In this document: piece by piece, positions 16,650 to 25,022 of the stretch
Numbering within the stretch: the stretch's first letter is position 1
Layout: each line of letters starts with the position of its first letter
NCBI RefSeq assembly: GCF_003970795.1
Contig: NZ_RWKW01000052.1
Location: forward strand, 1-55,259
DNA length: 55,259 nt
Direction of reading: 5' to 3'
Source of the DNA: Aquibium carbonis
Lineage (GTDB): Bacteria; Pseudomonadota; Alphaproteobacteria; Rhizobiales; Rhizobiaceae
Program-made: the position numbers and the translations under genes
Notes under the pieces: generated by a model
Databases searched by the model: none
What the model was told of the DNA's origin: nothing
The model's input: only the letters and a program-made list of their open reading frames with translations

Positions 16650-17321
16650 ATGACCATTTCGGATGAGGCTTTACCGGTTTTTCAGACGGATCGGCTCCTG
16701 CTCAGACCGGTGAGACCGGCAGATGCGGAAATGCTGTTTCCGATCTTCGGCGACCCCATCGCGATGCATTATTGGGATGTGCCAGTTCGCCGCGACGTGC
16801 AGCAGAGCCAACAGATGCTGCGATCCTATCTTGCACTGGGACCGGCCCAGCAAGGCACCTGGTGCCTAATCTTCCGCGGCGAGATACATCCGGTCGGCTT
16901 GGTCCAGTACGTACGACGAGAAGCCTGCCACCGGCGAGCAGAGGTCCGCTACATCCTTGCACGGCGCCATTGGCGTCAAGGCCTGATGTCGGAGGCTCTC
17001 GGCGTCATGCTTCACTATTGCTTTGACGAGCTGGCGCTTCATCGGCTGGAGGCAACCTGCGAACCGGACAACCTTCGCGCAGCGGCACTCCTCGAACGCC
17101 TGTCCTTCCGAAGAGAGGGACTTCTGCGGGGCCGCTACTTTGTGGAGCCCAGCTACCGTGACGTCTTCCTCTTCTCGCTCCTCAGCGACGAATGGCGAGC
17201 CTTGCCGAAGCGGTTCGCTGGTCCTTCCACTCGAAGAAACATTGTCTCCCTACTGCTCCCAAAATCCGGGCCGCAACCGACTAGATCGCAAGTACCGCTG
17301 CGACATCACCCGGGGACCTGA
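16650..17321 (+). CDS. GNAT-family N-acetyltransferase, RimJ/RimL type
   Basis: This 223-residue protein has the RimJ/RimL-like opening FQTDRLLLRPVRPADAEMLF, an acetyl-CoA loop around YILARRHWRQGLMSEALGVM, and the diagnostic LHRLEATCEPDNLRAAALLE helix with LSFRREGLLRGRYF. Such enzymes acetylate protein N-termini, amino groups of small molecules or antibiotics. The C-terminal ~45 residues beyond the domain are not family-typical. It is followed 9 bp later by another GNAT gene in the same direction, so the two are probably co-transcribed. The shared TGACA/ACTCGTTTGCGC motif lies upstream. Confidence 0.88.
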   Translation: MTISDEALPVFQTDRLLLRPVRPADAEMLFPIFGDPIAMHYWDVPVRRDVQQSQQMLRSYLALGPAQQGTWCLIFRGEIHPVGLVQYVRREACHRRAEVRYILARRHWRQGLMSEALGVMLHYCFDELALHRLEATCEPDNLRAAALLERLSFRREGLLRGRYFVEPSYRDVFLFSLLSDEWRALPKRFAGPSTRRNIVSLLLPKSGPQPTRSQVPLRHHPGT

Positions 17322-17330
17322 CGCCGCGCC

Positions 17331-17915
17331 ATGCCGGGCACCGAGTCTCTCAGGGATGGCGACGAACATTCCCCCGCGCGCTTGGCTGTGCGGGTTCCAA
17401 TTCACATTCGCCTATATCAGCCGAAAGACCTCGAATTCGTTCGCACCCTGTTTGTCGCGATCAACCGTCAGCTTGCACCATCCCACATGCGGACGCAGTT
17501 CGACGTCTACGTCAGGCAAGCGCTTAGGGATGAGATCGATCGTATCCCAGACTACTATGCCGCACGCGCGGGTTCATTTTGGATCGCGGAGTTGGGCGAT
17601 GGCTCCCGCGGCGTTGGCATGTACGGCCTGGAGGCATACGACGACAGCTCTCTCGAAATTCGTCGTATGTATGTTGACCCGGCGTTTCGCCGTCAGGGCA
17701 TCGCGCGGCGATTGCTCGCCCACGCGGAACAGATCGGCCGAGCGGCCCAATATCACCGCCTGATCCTTAGCACCTCGGAAATCCAGAAGGCCGCATTCGC
17801 TCTGTATCAAAACGTGGGCTTTTCGCTGACCAGCACGGAGACGGCCGACGCAATGTCCCTAAAGGCCGTGGGAGGCGGCCTGCGGCGCTATCACATGGAG
17901 AAGCTGCTCAGATAG
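17331..17915 (+). CDS. GNAT-family N-acetyltransferase
   Basis: This 194-residue protein carries a GNAT domain in the second half: LEIRRMYVDPAFRRQGIARRLLAHAEQIG with the R-x-x-G-x-A acetyl-CoA loop, then YHRLILSTSEIQKAAFALYQNVGFSLTS. The first ~20 residues are not conserved; a later start (MRTQFD at about residue 53) would remove the first strand and is unlikely. The substrate is unknown. It lies 9 bp after the previous GNAT gene and is followed by two hairpins (17967-18007) that could end transcription. Confidence 0.86.
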   Translation: MPGTESLRDGDEHSPARLAVRVPIHIRLYQPKDLEFVRTLFVAINRQLAPSHMRTQFDVYVRQALRDEIDRIPDYYAARAGSFWIAELGDGSRGVGMYGLEAYDDSSLEIRRMYVDPAFRRQGIARRLLAHAEQIGRAAQYHRLILSTSEIQKAAFALYQNVGFSLTSTETADAMSLKAVGGGLRRYHMEKLLR

Positions 17916-17966
17916 CGTCGTTGAAGTCAGACGTTCAGAAAGCAAGCTCCGCCCGCAGGAGGGATC

Positions 17967-18007
17967 GGCCGAGACCGCGGCTCGGCCGCAGGGGAAGGCT
18001 TTCCCCT
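17967..18007. terminator. Two consecutive hairpins after the GNAT pair
   Basis: Hairpin 1 has arms GGCCGAG and CTCGGCC with a 7-nt loop (17967-17987). Hairpin 2 has arms AGGGGAA and TTCCCCT with a 4-nt loop (17990-18007). No long T run follows, so this is a possible rather than a canonical intrinsic terminator for the upstream GNAT genes. Confidence 0.4.
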
Positions 18008-18104
18008 CAGTTCCGTAGATGTGCAAAAGCGTCGTTCAGAATTTCAGCGCGAATGTAGTCTTGGCTTGCCTCCACTCGCCTCACGTGGGCGGAGGATTGT
18101 GCCG

Positions 18105-18165
18105 CTCAGTCTGCCTGCTGAGGGATACTCATGCATACGCAATGACAACTCGTTTGCGCGGTCGG
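18105..18165 (+). repeat. 61-bp shared upstream element, copy 2
   Basis: This is identical to the minus strand of 10735-10795 at 55 of 61 positions, including the uninterrupted core GCAATGACAACTCGTTTGCG and the flanking CTCAG...CTGAG repeat. It ends 50 bp ahead of the truncated LysE gene at 18216, in the same orientation as copy 1 relative to its gene. Confidence 0.7.
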
Positions 18166-18215
18166 CTCCTGCGCCACCTATCACCTGGGCACTCCGCTCA
18201 AGAAGGGATCTTGCC

Positions 18216-18458
18216 ATGTCTGCGTCCCTTGCTCTTTTCGGTATTCTCGGAGCGCTACTTGTTGGGGCGGTCAGTCCGGGACCGAGCTTCGTTTTGGTCT
18301 CGCGGATTGCCGCGACCGCATCCCGCAGGGATGGGCTATGCGCGGCTATGGGCATGGGGCTTGGTGGTGCCATGTTCGCGACCCTCGCCCTGCTTGGCCT
18401 CGCGACCGTCCTTCTTCGGATCGAATGGCTCTACCTTGTGCTACGTAGCCTCGCCGTG
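18216..18458 (+). pseudogene. LysE-family exporter, 3'-truncated
   Basis: From the ATG at 18216 (AGAAGGGA just upstream) the frame gives about 80 residues of a LysE-family N-terminus: SLALFGILGALLVGAVSPGP, then SFVLVSRIAATASRRDG and two membrane helices ending near LYLVLRSLAV. After that the frame runs into the opposite-strand LysR gene and becomes Arg-rich non-LysE sequence up to a stop at 18557. A full protein needs about 205 residues, so some 120 are missing. Loss of the 3' end coincides with the LysR stop at 18460, which marks a recombination point. The promoter-side 61-bp element is intact. Confidence 0.75.
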
Positions 18459-18459
18459 A

Positions 18460-19365
18460 CTAGGCGCCGAGCGGCGCGAAGCGCTCTCTTAGCAAACGAA
18501 CAAAGCCGCCGAGTGCGGGGTTTCCGTTGTCGCGGTCCCAATGAGCGGCATAGCTGATGCTGGTCGGCCCATTGCCGTCGCGCGCCTCTCTGTAGACGAC
18601 GCCGTTGAATTTGCCGCCGATTGACGCTTCGCACATCAGGCTTACGCCAAAACCGGCGCCGACGAGGCTTTTGATATTCTCGCCGCTGGCATCGTGCCTG
18701 ACGACGCGTGGCCGATCTCCTGGTGCAGCCAGCTTCGCCACGAGGATATCCTGAATCTCCGGGCCCGGATCGCGCTGGCTGAGGAGGAACGTCTCTCCTC
18801 GGAGGTCGGTCCAATAGACGATCTCGTTTTCGGCGAGAGGATGCGACTCGGGTAGCGCGACAATTACGCGCTCGCTCCAAAGCGGCAGTGAGTCGAAGCG
18901 GCTATTCCCGGAGTCGCCGGTGACGATCACAATGTCGATTGCACCGTTGCTCAGGCCGCTGAAGAGCCTGTTGCGCGTGCCCTCGACCGTAACGATCTCG
19001 ACCTCCTTCTTGCTTTGTTTGAAGTCCTGAAGGGCCAGGCGCAGGTTGCCAGTGGATAGCGACGTATAGAATCCCACGACCAGTCGCCCCGCCTCGCCCC
19101 GTCCAGCAGCAGTCGCGGCGGCAGCCATCCGGTCAACCTCGTCCATGACATGTCGAGCGATGCGGACTAACTCGGTTCCAGCGAGGGTCGGCCGGACGCC
19201 TGCGCGCGACCGCTCGAAGAGGCCGACGCCGAGCTGAAGCTCGAGGTCTCGGATTCTCCTGCTCAGGGTGGATTGACGAAGGCGCATGCCCTCGGCCGCG
19301 CGGCGAAAGCTTTTCTCGTCCGCGGCGGCTACAACGTACCGTAACTGCCTTAGCTCGATTTCCAC
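18460..19365 (-). CDS. LysR-family regulator, CbbR/BenM-like layout
   Basis: This 301-residue protein starts at a GTG (19365) that yields the classical opening EIELRQLRYVVAAADEKSF. The winged HTH is at about residues 18-45 (RRAAEGMRLRQSTLSRRIRDLE), and an effector-binding domain follows. It is not close to the two GcvA-like LysR proteins of this block. No intact gene is divergent from it; upstream is a 765-bp stretch with little recognisable coding. Its 3' end abuts the truncated LysE gene, so the natural neighbour may have been lost. Confidence 0.86.
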   Translation of the reverse strand: MEIELRQLRYVVAAADEKSFRRAAEGMRLRQSTLSRRIRDLELQLGVGLFERSRAGVRPTLAGTELVRIARHVMDEVDRMAAAATAAGRGEAGRLVVGFYTSLSTGNLRLALQDFKQSKKEVEIVTVEGTRNRLFSGLSNGAIDIVIVTGDSGNSRFDSLPLWSERVIVALPESHPLAENEIVYWTDLRGETFLLSQRDPGPEIQDILVAKLAAPGDRPRVVRHDASGENIKSLVGAGFGVSLMCEASIGGKFNGVVYREARDGNGPTSISYAAHWDRDNGNPALGGFVRLLRERFAPLGA

Positions 19366-20130
19366 CTTCGCGCCTCGCGATCCCGAGTGCGGCGAACTTT
19401 CGCTGGAGCGTCCATGCGGTCGGCGCCAGAGGACCGCGCTCGACGATCTGGCGGGGGTTGACGATTCCTTGCCGTCGCCTCCACAGGTCCGCCGCTATGC
19501 TTCCGAGGCCGCTTTGATCAACGGTCCGTCGTACGTGGCCGCGACGTTGCGCCCCGACGATCCGGCAGTCAGCCGACAAATCGTCATCTCCGGGTGAAAT
19601 CCTGTGCACGGCTCCTCGCCGCCGCGGCCGCAACGGGCGGACCGTATCAGGCGTGGGGACCTCCCAGGTCACGGCCGCGCCAGGCATTGCCGAGCCGGCT
19701 CCCGAGGCGTCGCAGACCGCGCCCTGTCCGGCGGGCAAGGCAGGAGAACGCCTCGGCCATCTCGACGCTCCTCTGGTGGCGAAGCCGTGCATAGAACCTG
19801 TCGCGTTCATCGATCGACATTTGCCGATACTGCTCAAGCGTGATCGGTGTTCGGTATCGATCCGGCTGTCCGCAGCGGTCATCTGGCATGTGGCGGTGAT
19901 GACAGCGGGACAGGAACGTATCAAACGGGAACTCCTCATTCGCACTTGCGGAACGCTCATCTTGTTCTCTGCGGTCTCGCACCTCGCCACGACGAAACTG
20001 GTCCCGCGCTTCCTTTCGAGCGCAGGATCACGGACTTGTGCCGGTTGGCCGGCCGGACTAGCAAGGTCAGACTCCGGAGATTCAGAAGGCTGCGGTGCCC
20101 GCCAACAGCACAGCACCGCAGCCCAGCCTG
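19366..20130. other. 765-bp stretch between LysR and MFS genes
   Basis: No known family is recognised here. Open frames exist on both strands because of the high GC content. The best candidate is a small Arg-rich protein on the minus strand (19647-19889). The rest looks like decayed or non-coding sequence. Confidence 0.4.
19647..19889 (-). CDS. Small Arg-rich protein, unknown
   Basis: This is a possible protein of about 80 residues. Its middle part, TPITLEQYRQMSIDERDRFYARLRHQRSVEMAEAF, reads like an amphipathic helical protein. It is followed by a basic segment (RRTGRGLRRLGSRLG) reminiscent in style of the small Arg-rich DUF1127-type proteins, though no domain can be assigned. The start is uncertain: the Met at 19889 or one 31 codons upstream. 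There is no clear ribosome site, and in this GC-rich sequence a chance frame cannot be excluded. It lies between the LysR and MFS genes in the same direction as both. Confidence 0.35.
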   Translation of the reverse strand: MPDDRCGQPDRYRTPITLEQYRQMSIDERDRFYARLRHQRSVEMAEAFSCLARRTGRGLRRLGSRLGNAWRGRDLGGPHA

Positions 20131-21390
20131 CTACGCGGCGGACGGCAAAGGCACCGCTGCGTTTCCACTCCAGGGGCGAGGCTTGTCATCCATGAACCAC
20201 TGGAGAAGGAAAGCGGACAGCCCGATGACGACCATCGCCCCCCAGGCCACCGTGTAGGATCCGGTCAGATCGAAGCTCAATCCGCCGAGCCATGAGCCGA
20301 TGAAAGCGCCCACCTGATGGCTGAAGAAGGCGAAGCCGAAGAGCGTGTTGAAGTGCTGCAAACCAAACAGCCGCACGATCAGACCGCTCACTAGGGGCAC
20401 GACGCCAAGCCACAGGACACCCATCGTGGCTGCGAACACGATCGTTGAGGTCGGCGTCACCGGCAGCGCGACGAAGCAGATTATCGTGATGGTCCGCATG
20501 AGATAGGCGAGCGCGAGCAGCCGCTTCTGGCTGAATCTCGAACCGAGATAGCCTGCCAGCAACGACCCCACGGCATTTCCAAGGCCGATCACGCCGAGTG
20601 CCGTTGCGCTGACTGTCGGCGGCACACCGCAAAAGGCGAGAAAGGCCGGCAGGTGCACGGTGATATACATGAGCTGGAAGCCGCAGGCGAAGAAGGCGAT
20701 TGTCATCGCAATGAAGCCGGGATGTCTTGCTGCCGCGATCAAGGATTCGCGGATGTTCGATCCCGGCTGGTCCGCCTCCGTTTTGACGTCTGCAGGCTTT
20801 GGCCCCATCAGCACACCGAGAATCGCCATGACGAGTGCCACGAGCACGAAAGCGATCGCACCGGTGCGCCAGCCGCTGTTTGCGATGAGGTATTGCCCAA
20901 GCGGGGCGATCAGCAGCGTGGCGAGCGAACCAGCGGCTGAAACGATGCCCAGCGTCTGTACACGCCGCTCGGCGGGAACCACCCGCGCCACCGCTCCGAA
21001 GAGGACGCCGAAGCCAGTGCCGGCGATGCCGATGCCAACCATCAGTCCGGCTCCAGCATTGAGGCCGAGGACCGGCTGACCCCACGCCATCAGCAGAAGG
21101 CCAAGCGCGTAGATGATGGCGCAGCCAATTACGACCGGCCGTGCGCCGAACCGGTCGCCGAGGGCACCGATGATTGGTTGGCTAATGCCCCATATGAGGC
21201 TTTGCAGAGCGAGAGCGAAGCCGAAGGCTGACGCGGACACGCCCAGTTCGGCATTGATCGGCGGAAGAAAGAGGCCGAGGCTCTGACGAATTCCCATGCT
21301 GATCGACAGGATTGTCGACGCTGCAACGACCAGAATGATCACGGGGATGGAAAAGCCGGTCGATGGGGTTCTTGCTGTCGATATGCTCAT
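20131..21390 (-). CDS. MFS transporter
   Basis: This 419-residue protein has the twelve-helix pattern of the major facilitator superfamily. The loop-2/3 motif reads GALGDRFGARPVVIG (about residues 75-89), and the central cytoplasmic loop is charged (GPKPADVKTEADQPGSN). It resembles the group that includes oxalate/formate and monocarboxylate-type permeases, but the substrate is not predictable. It could be an exporter, given the other LysE and EamA transporters nearby. The ATG at 21390 precedes a short hydrophilic leader and the first helix. The PhzF copy 3 upstream is in the same direction, 173 bp away. Confidence 0.88.
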   Translation of the reverse strand: MSISTARTPSTGFSIPVIILVVAASTILSISMGIRQSLGLFLPPINAELGVSASAFGFALALQSLIWGISQPIIGALGDRFGARPVVIGCAIIYALGLLLMAWGQPVLGLNAGAGLMVGIGIAGTGFGVLFGAVARVVPAERRVQTLGIVSAAGSLATLLIAPLGQYLIANSGWRTGAIAFVLVALVMAILGVLMGPKPADVKTEADQPGSNIRESLIAAARHPGFIAMTIAFFACGFQLMYITVHLPAFLAFCGVPPTVSATALGVIGLGNAVGSLLAGYLGSRFSQKRLLALAYLMRTITIICFVALPVTPTSTIVFAATMGVLWLGVVPLVSGLIVRLFGLQHFNTLFGFAFFSHQVGAFIGSWLGGLSFDLTGSYTVAWGAMVVIGLSAFLLQWFMDDKPRPWSGNAAVPLPSAA

Positions 21391-21563
21391 TGGGCCTGAC
21401 CTCCTTCAGGACTCGACCCCCGGCGAATTCGCGATAAAGCTCGCTGGGAGGCCTGTCCGTGCTGTTGGAAGTCAGCGCTCGTCGCAGCGCGGAGGCAAAC
21501 GCGTTACGCTCGTGGCGCGATGAGCAAAACTCAACTGCCTGACATCGATCGCGTTGCAGGCGA

Positions 21564-22451
21564 TCATAGACGCGCTGCGCCGCGAAGAACTTCGACACAG
21601 TCTCCGCCAACCTTGGCAGTGATGCCCGCGGCGGTTGCTTCCGCGACGACCCGAAGTTCGCTCGGGCGCCTCATCTCGACGCCTTGCACGATGTGGTAGG
21701 TCGCTTGATTTCCGCCCGAAAGAACCAGCAGCAGCGCGCCCAGAGTTGCGTTGGCCGATCCTGTCGCAGCGTCCTCGACGGTGCCGCTCAGGGGACCAAA
21801 CATGCGTGCGCGTATTCCAGTGTCCATCTTCGCGTACAAATGCAGAGAGAAGCGGCCTTTCATTTCGGGCCTGGCTGCCGCTGCTTCGCGAAACGCTTGC
21901 AGGTTCGGCATCGCGCCGGCGAGAGCATGCGGAGCCACCTCGGCAAGGACGAAGGAGATTCCGAGCGACGCGACGACAGGCTGGTGGGTCGCTGTCAGGA
22001 TGTCTTCGGGGGACAAGTCCGCGCAGCGTGCGATTACGTCGACAGGGATCTGCATGCCGCGCTCAAGGACGCCGGGGGCGGCGATTGTGGCACCGGTGAC
22101 CTCGCCCAGCGCGTCGCGTGCGACTTCCACGCGGACGAGACCCGCAATCTCTTCGAAGACAAGCAGTCCGTGACGATCACGCCCTTCACGTGCAAGCACA
22201 TAGGCCGCGCCGACGTTGGGATGGCCGGCAAACGGCATCTCGGTCGTGCGGCTGAAAATCCGCACGCGCGCTGTGTGCTGGGATTCGGCTGGGGGCAGGA
22301 TGAAGACCGTCTCGCTTAAGTTGAATTCGGCGGCCAGTGCTTGCATCTCCTCGTCAGTGAGGCCGACAGCGTTCGGGAACACCGCGAGGGAGTTTCCGCC
22401 GAAGCGCTGCTTTGTAAAGACGTCGACCGTCACGAACGGAAAGGTTCGCAT
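21564..22451 (-). CDS. PhzF-family isomerase-like protein (copy 3)
   Basis: This 295-residue PhzF-fold protein has FVTVDVFTKQRFGGNSLAVF (6-25), the putative catalytic Glu at 47 in FNLSETVFIL, RIFSRTTEMPFAGHPNVGAAY, and the second-half motif VEDAATGSANATLGALL. It has a longer central part than copy 1. Substrate and reaction are unknown. It is the most divergent of the three PhzF genes in the cargo block and points in the same direction as the MFS gene downstream. The start at 22451 is the family-typical Met. Confidence 0.88.
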   Translation of the reverse strand: MRTFPFVTVDVFTKQRFGGNSLAVFPNAVGLTDEEMQALAAEFNLSETVFILPPAESQHTARVRIFSRTTEMPFAGHPNVGAAYVLAREGRDRHGLLVFEEIAGLVRVEVARDALGEVTGATIAAPGVLERGMQIPVDVIARCADLSPEDILTATHQPVVASLGISFVLAEVAPHALAGAMPNLQAFREAAAARPEMKGRFSLHLYAKMDTGIRARMFGPLSGTVEDAATGSANATLGALLLVLSGGNQATYHIVQGVEMRRPSELRVVAEATAAGITAKVGGDCVEVLRGAARL

Positions 22452-22530
22452 GCTTCGTTCCTTTTGCGGGGTTGAGACGACTATCAGAAGACAAGCCGGT
22501 GCGGGCCGCCGTCAGAAGAGCGCAAAGGTG

Positions 22531-22740
22531 TCACGGTCGCCAGAATGGCTTGTTGACCTCGCACCTTACATCCCATCGGCTGAGGCCAAGGTCCTTCCAT
22601 TCGCTGGATCTCATCTCTGCCAACTGGCGCCGGCGGTGTGCGCGGTCGCGCCAGATCTCGATGCGCGCTAACAATCGGCGAAGGGCACCGATCCGGGCGC
22701 CGTCCGCATGCTCCGTAGGATTGTTCGGACGCTCGGGCAT
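22531..22740 (-). CDS. DUF1127-containing small protein (copy 2)
   Basis: The C-terminal part, RIEIWRDRAHRRRQLAEMRSSEWKDLGLSRWDVRCEVNKPFWR, is a clear DUF1127 domain, with the DLGLSRWDV turn that defines the family. The protein is about 69 residues from the Met at 22740; an in-frame TTG at 22791 would add 17 residues. Its role is unknown; short DUF1127 proteins are common in this class and are often stress- or phosphate-linked. It lies between a GST gene and PhzF copy 3, all on the minus strand. Confidence 0.72.
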   Translation of the reverse strand: MPERPNNPTEHADGARIGALRRLLARIEIWRDRAHRRRQLAEMRSSEWKDLGLSRWDVRCEVNKPFWRP

Positions 22741-22825
22741 TCCTACAGAAGCGCCTCGGAACGCCTTGATTGGCAAACGAGAAGACTTCAACGACGGATG
22801 AGAGGTGTTCGTCCGGCGGGCTGGC

Positions 22826-23467
22826 TTACGCCACCCTCAGCTCTTCATATGAGACCATTACATGTTCGATGAATGCCGGACGCTTCGTTAGTGCATCATA
22901 GTATTGCTTCACGGCTGGATGCTCACCGCGGGGGATGTCGATATCAAAATATCGAAAGAGAACATGACCGAACTGGACGTCCGCGAGAGTGAACTCGGAG
23001 CAGGCAAGGAACGCATGATGTTCGAGCTGCGCCTCGGCGATATCCAGCTTGACTTCGAGAGCGCGCAGTGCGGCGCGGATAGCCTCCTCGTCGCGGTCCG
23101 CTGGCGCGGTTCGCACGACCCGCCAGAACACCGGCGCGGTGAAGTTCAACGCGATGTTGATCTTCGACCACTCCGCCCACTTATCGATCCTCGTGCGATC
23201 GTCGAGGTCTGCCGGCCAGAAGGGACCAGTCCCATAGCGAGTTGCCAGGTAGCGGAGGATCGCGCCGGTTTCCCAGAGCGGTTCGCCATCGCCGTCCTTG
23301 AGAATAGGCACGGTGCCATTGGGATTGAGCGCCAGAAATCCGGGTGTGTCGTTTCCGCCGTAGCGGTGCCCCACATCATGTCGCCGGTAGGGCAGCCGCA
23401 GCTCCCCGATGCACCACATCAGTGCTTGGACATTTGACGATGTCTTGCGGCCCCAGACCTCAAGCAT
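22826..23467 (-). CDS. Glutathione S-transferase family protein
   Basis: This 213-residue protein has an N-terminal thioredoxin-like half (MLEVWGRKTSSNVQALMWCIGEL, then FLALNPNGTVPILKDGDG with the cis-Pro, and LWETGAILRYLATRYG with the glutathione-binding Glu-Thr pair). The C-terminal half is helical (DVQFGHVLFRYFDIDIPRG). The catalytic residue is likely the Ser pair at residues 10-11. Such enzymes conjugate or isomerise electrophiles with glutathione. It is probably co-directional with the DUF1127 gene downstream and starts about 100 bp from the MocR stop. Confidence 0.9.
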   Translation of the reverse strand: MLEVWGRKTSSNVQALMWCIGELRLPYRRHDVGHRYGGNDTPGFLALNPNGTVPILKDGDGEPLWETGAILRYLATRYGTGPFWPADLDDRTRIDKWAEWSKINIALNFTAPVFWRVVRTAPADRDEEAIRAALRALEVKLDIAEAQLEHHAFLACSEFTLADVQFGHVLFRYFDIDIPRGEHPAVKQYYDALTKRPAFIEHVMVSYEELRVA

Positions 23468-23564
23468 TCGGCATCAATCCTTTGGTCAAAAGCGTAGCGG
23501 CAAGCATGCCATCGTCCAGCCGCGCAACCGCAATCCGTCTGCCAGCGTGTGAGCTGCCGAGGGA

Positions 23565-24944
23565 TCAGACGAGCGCGCGCGTCTGATGGCCGACGTCGCT
23601 TTGGAGCGCTTGTGCGACGACGGTCAGGGCGGCTTCGAGCGCAACAAGATCAGGCGCACCGCCGAGGCAAACGCGCAGTCCGGAAATCTTGTCGGGAGCG
23701 ACGATCGGCGCGTCGGGAGGCGTCAGTTCGACTCCCGCGCGGAGCGCTCGGCCAGCGGCCCGCTCGGCGTCGAGTGCAGACATCGGAATCCACACGTGGA
23801 TGCTTTGCTGCGATCCTGGCGGCGTCATCGCACTACCCAAAATCCGTCTCGCGACATCGCTCCTGGCGCGCGCGTCCTGCACGATCTGGTCTGCGATGAG
23901 ATCGGCCGTTCCGTCCTCGATCCACTGGCTGAACACGAGGGCGCCGAGCGCCGGCGGCGCGTATCCGATCGCGCGCACATGGTGCAGAATCTGCTCCCTG
24001 ATTGCGCTCGTCGGGGCGCGGAGAAACCCGAGGCGGAGGCCTGGCGAAAATGCCTTCGAGATCGTGGCCACGTGAATCGTGCGGTCAGGCGCGAGTTCGG
24101 TGAAGGTCGGAGGCCTGTCCTCTGGCGCTGCGATGGCCCGATAGGCTTCGTCCTCGACGATTAGCAGGTCGCGCTTGCGCGCAATCGCCGCGATCTGCTT
24201 TCGGCGTGCCGCGGTCATCGTGATCGTGGTCGGATTCTGCAACGTCGGAATGGTGTAGAGCACGCGCGCGCCGGTTTCGGCGATCGCTTTCTCCAGCGCC
24301 GTGGGCTTCAACCCCCCGGCGTCGAGGTCGACGCCGTGGAGACGATACGGCACGACTTCGGCAAGCGTCTTGACGCCGTAGAACGTGGCGGCCTCGCAGA
24401 GAATCGTCTCGCCAGGACGCGCGATTGCACCGAATGCGAGCGCGAGCGCGTGCTGGCCACCGTTGGTCTGGATGATCTCGGCGGGATCGATGGCGACGCC
24501 GTGTCGGGATTGGAGCCATTGGCTGCCGATCCGCCTCACGCTCTCAAGGCCCTCCGGTGGGGCATATTCGGCTGCCAGCGCGAGATCGGACCTGCGGCGG
24601 AGCCGGGCGAGCGCCTCGGCGAAGTGCCGTGGTCCAGGTCCGCCTGCGGGAAGATTGAGGGCGAGGTCGATCGGGCCGTTCGAGGCCGCTGCACCATGCG
24701 AGCGGCCGGCGACGAAGGAGCCGCGGCCGACATGCCCGACCAGCAGACCGCGGCGCTCGGCCTCTCCGTAGGCCTTGGTGACAGTCCCGATGCTCACGGA
24801 TAGCGCGTGCGCCAATTCCCGATGCGGCGGAAGGCGAGCCCCGGACGGCAGTCCACCGTCCCGGATGTCCCGCTCAATCGCATCGGCGATGCGCTCGTAG
24901 AGCGGCGCCTCGCCGGAAGGAACAACAGGCTTCCAGACAGGCAT
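23565..24944 (-). CDS. MocR/PdxR-type regulator (GntR HTH fused to aminotransferase domain)
   Basis: This 459-residue protein has a GntR winged HTH at residues 14-80 (PLYERIADAIERDIRDG, GTVTKAYGEAERRGLL). A fold-type I aminotransferase domain follows, with TNGGQHALALAFGA (160-173), NPTTITM (237-243), and the PLP Lys at 297 in TISKAFSPGLRLGF. MocR proteins use bound PLP to sense amino acids or vitamin B6 and usually act on a divergent neighbour. Here the divergent unit is a LysE remnant plus a PLP decarboxylase. A perfect 18-bp palindrome lies 15 bp upstream of the start and is probably its operator. Confidence 0.92.
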   Translation of the reverse strand: MPVWKPVVPSGEAPLYERIADAIERDIRDGGLPSGARLPPHRELAHALSVSIGTVTKAYGEAERRGLLVGHVGRGSFVAGRSHGAAASNGPIDLALNLPAGGPGPRHFAEALARLRRRSDLALAAEYAPPEGLESVRRIGSQWLQSRHGVAIDPAEIIQTNGGQHALALAFGAIARPGETILCEAATFYGVKTLAEVVPYRLHGVDLDAGGLKPTALEKAIAETGARVLYTIPTLQNPTTITMTAARRKQIAAIARKRDLLIVEDEAYRAIAAPEDRPPTFTELAPDRTIHVATISKAFSPGLRLGFLRAPTSAIREQILHHVRAIGYAPPALGALVFSQWIEDGTADLIADQIVQDARARSDVARRILGSAMTPPGSQQSIHVWIPMSALDAERAAGRALRAGVELTPPDAPIVAPDKISGLRVCLGGAPDLVALEAALTVVAQALQSDVGHQTRALV

Positions 24945-24958
24945 AGACGGTCCTCTTC

Positions 24959-25022
24959 ATTGTCATGCATGACAATATCATGTTTGACTCCCGCGACAAT
25001 AGGTCATTATCTCATTGTCATG
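24959..25022. promoter_or_regulatory. MocR operator region: perfect 18-bp palindrome plus extra half-site
   Basis: ATTGTCATGCATGACAAT (24959-24976) is a perfect palindrome between the MocR start (24944) and the divergent LysE remnant (25020). The same half-site ATTGTCATG recurs at 25014-25022, overlapping the LysE ATG, and a degenerate inverted half (CGACAAT) sits at 24994-25000. The full site plus a separate half-site fits the known two-site mode of MocR regulators. Confidence 0.75.

Noticed and set aside
19133-20116. 327-codon open frame upstream of the LysR gene, minus strand
   Set aside because: Low-complexity Arg/Pro-rich translation with no domain; it overlaps the start region of the LysR gene.
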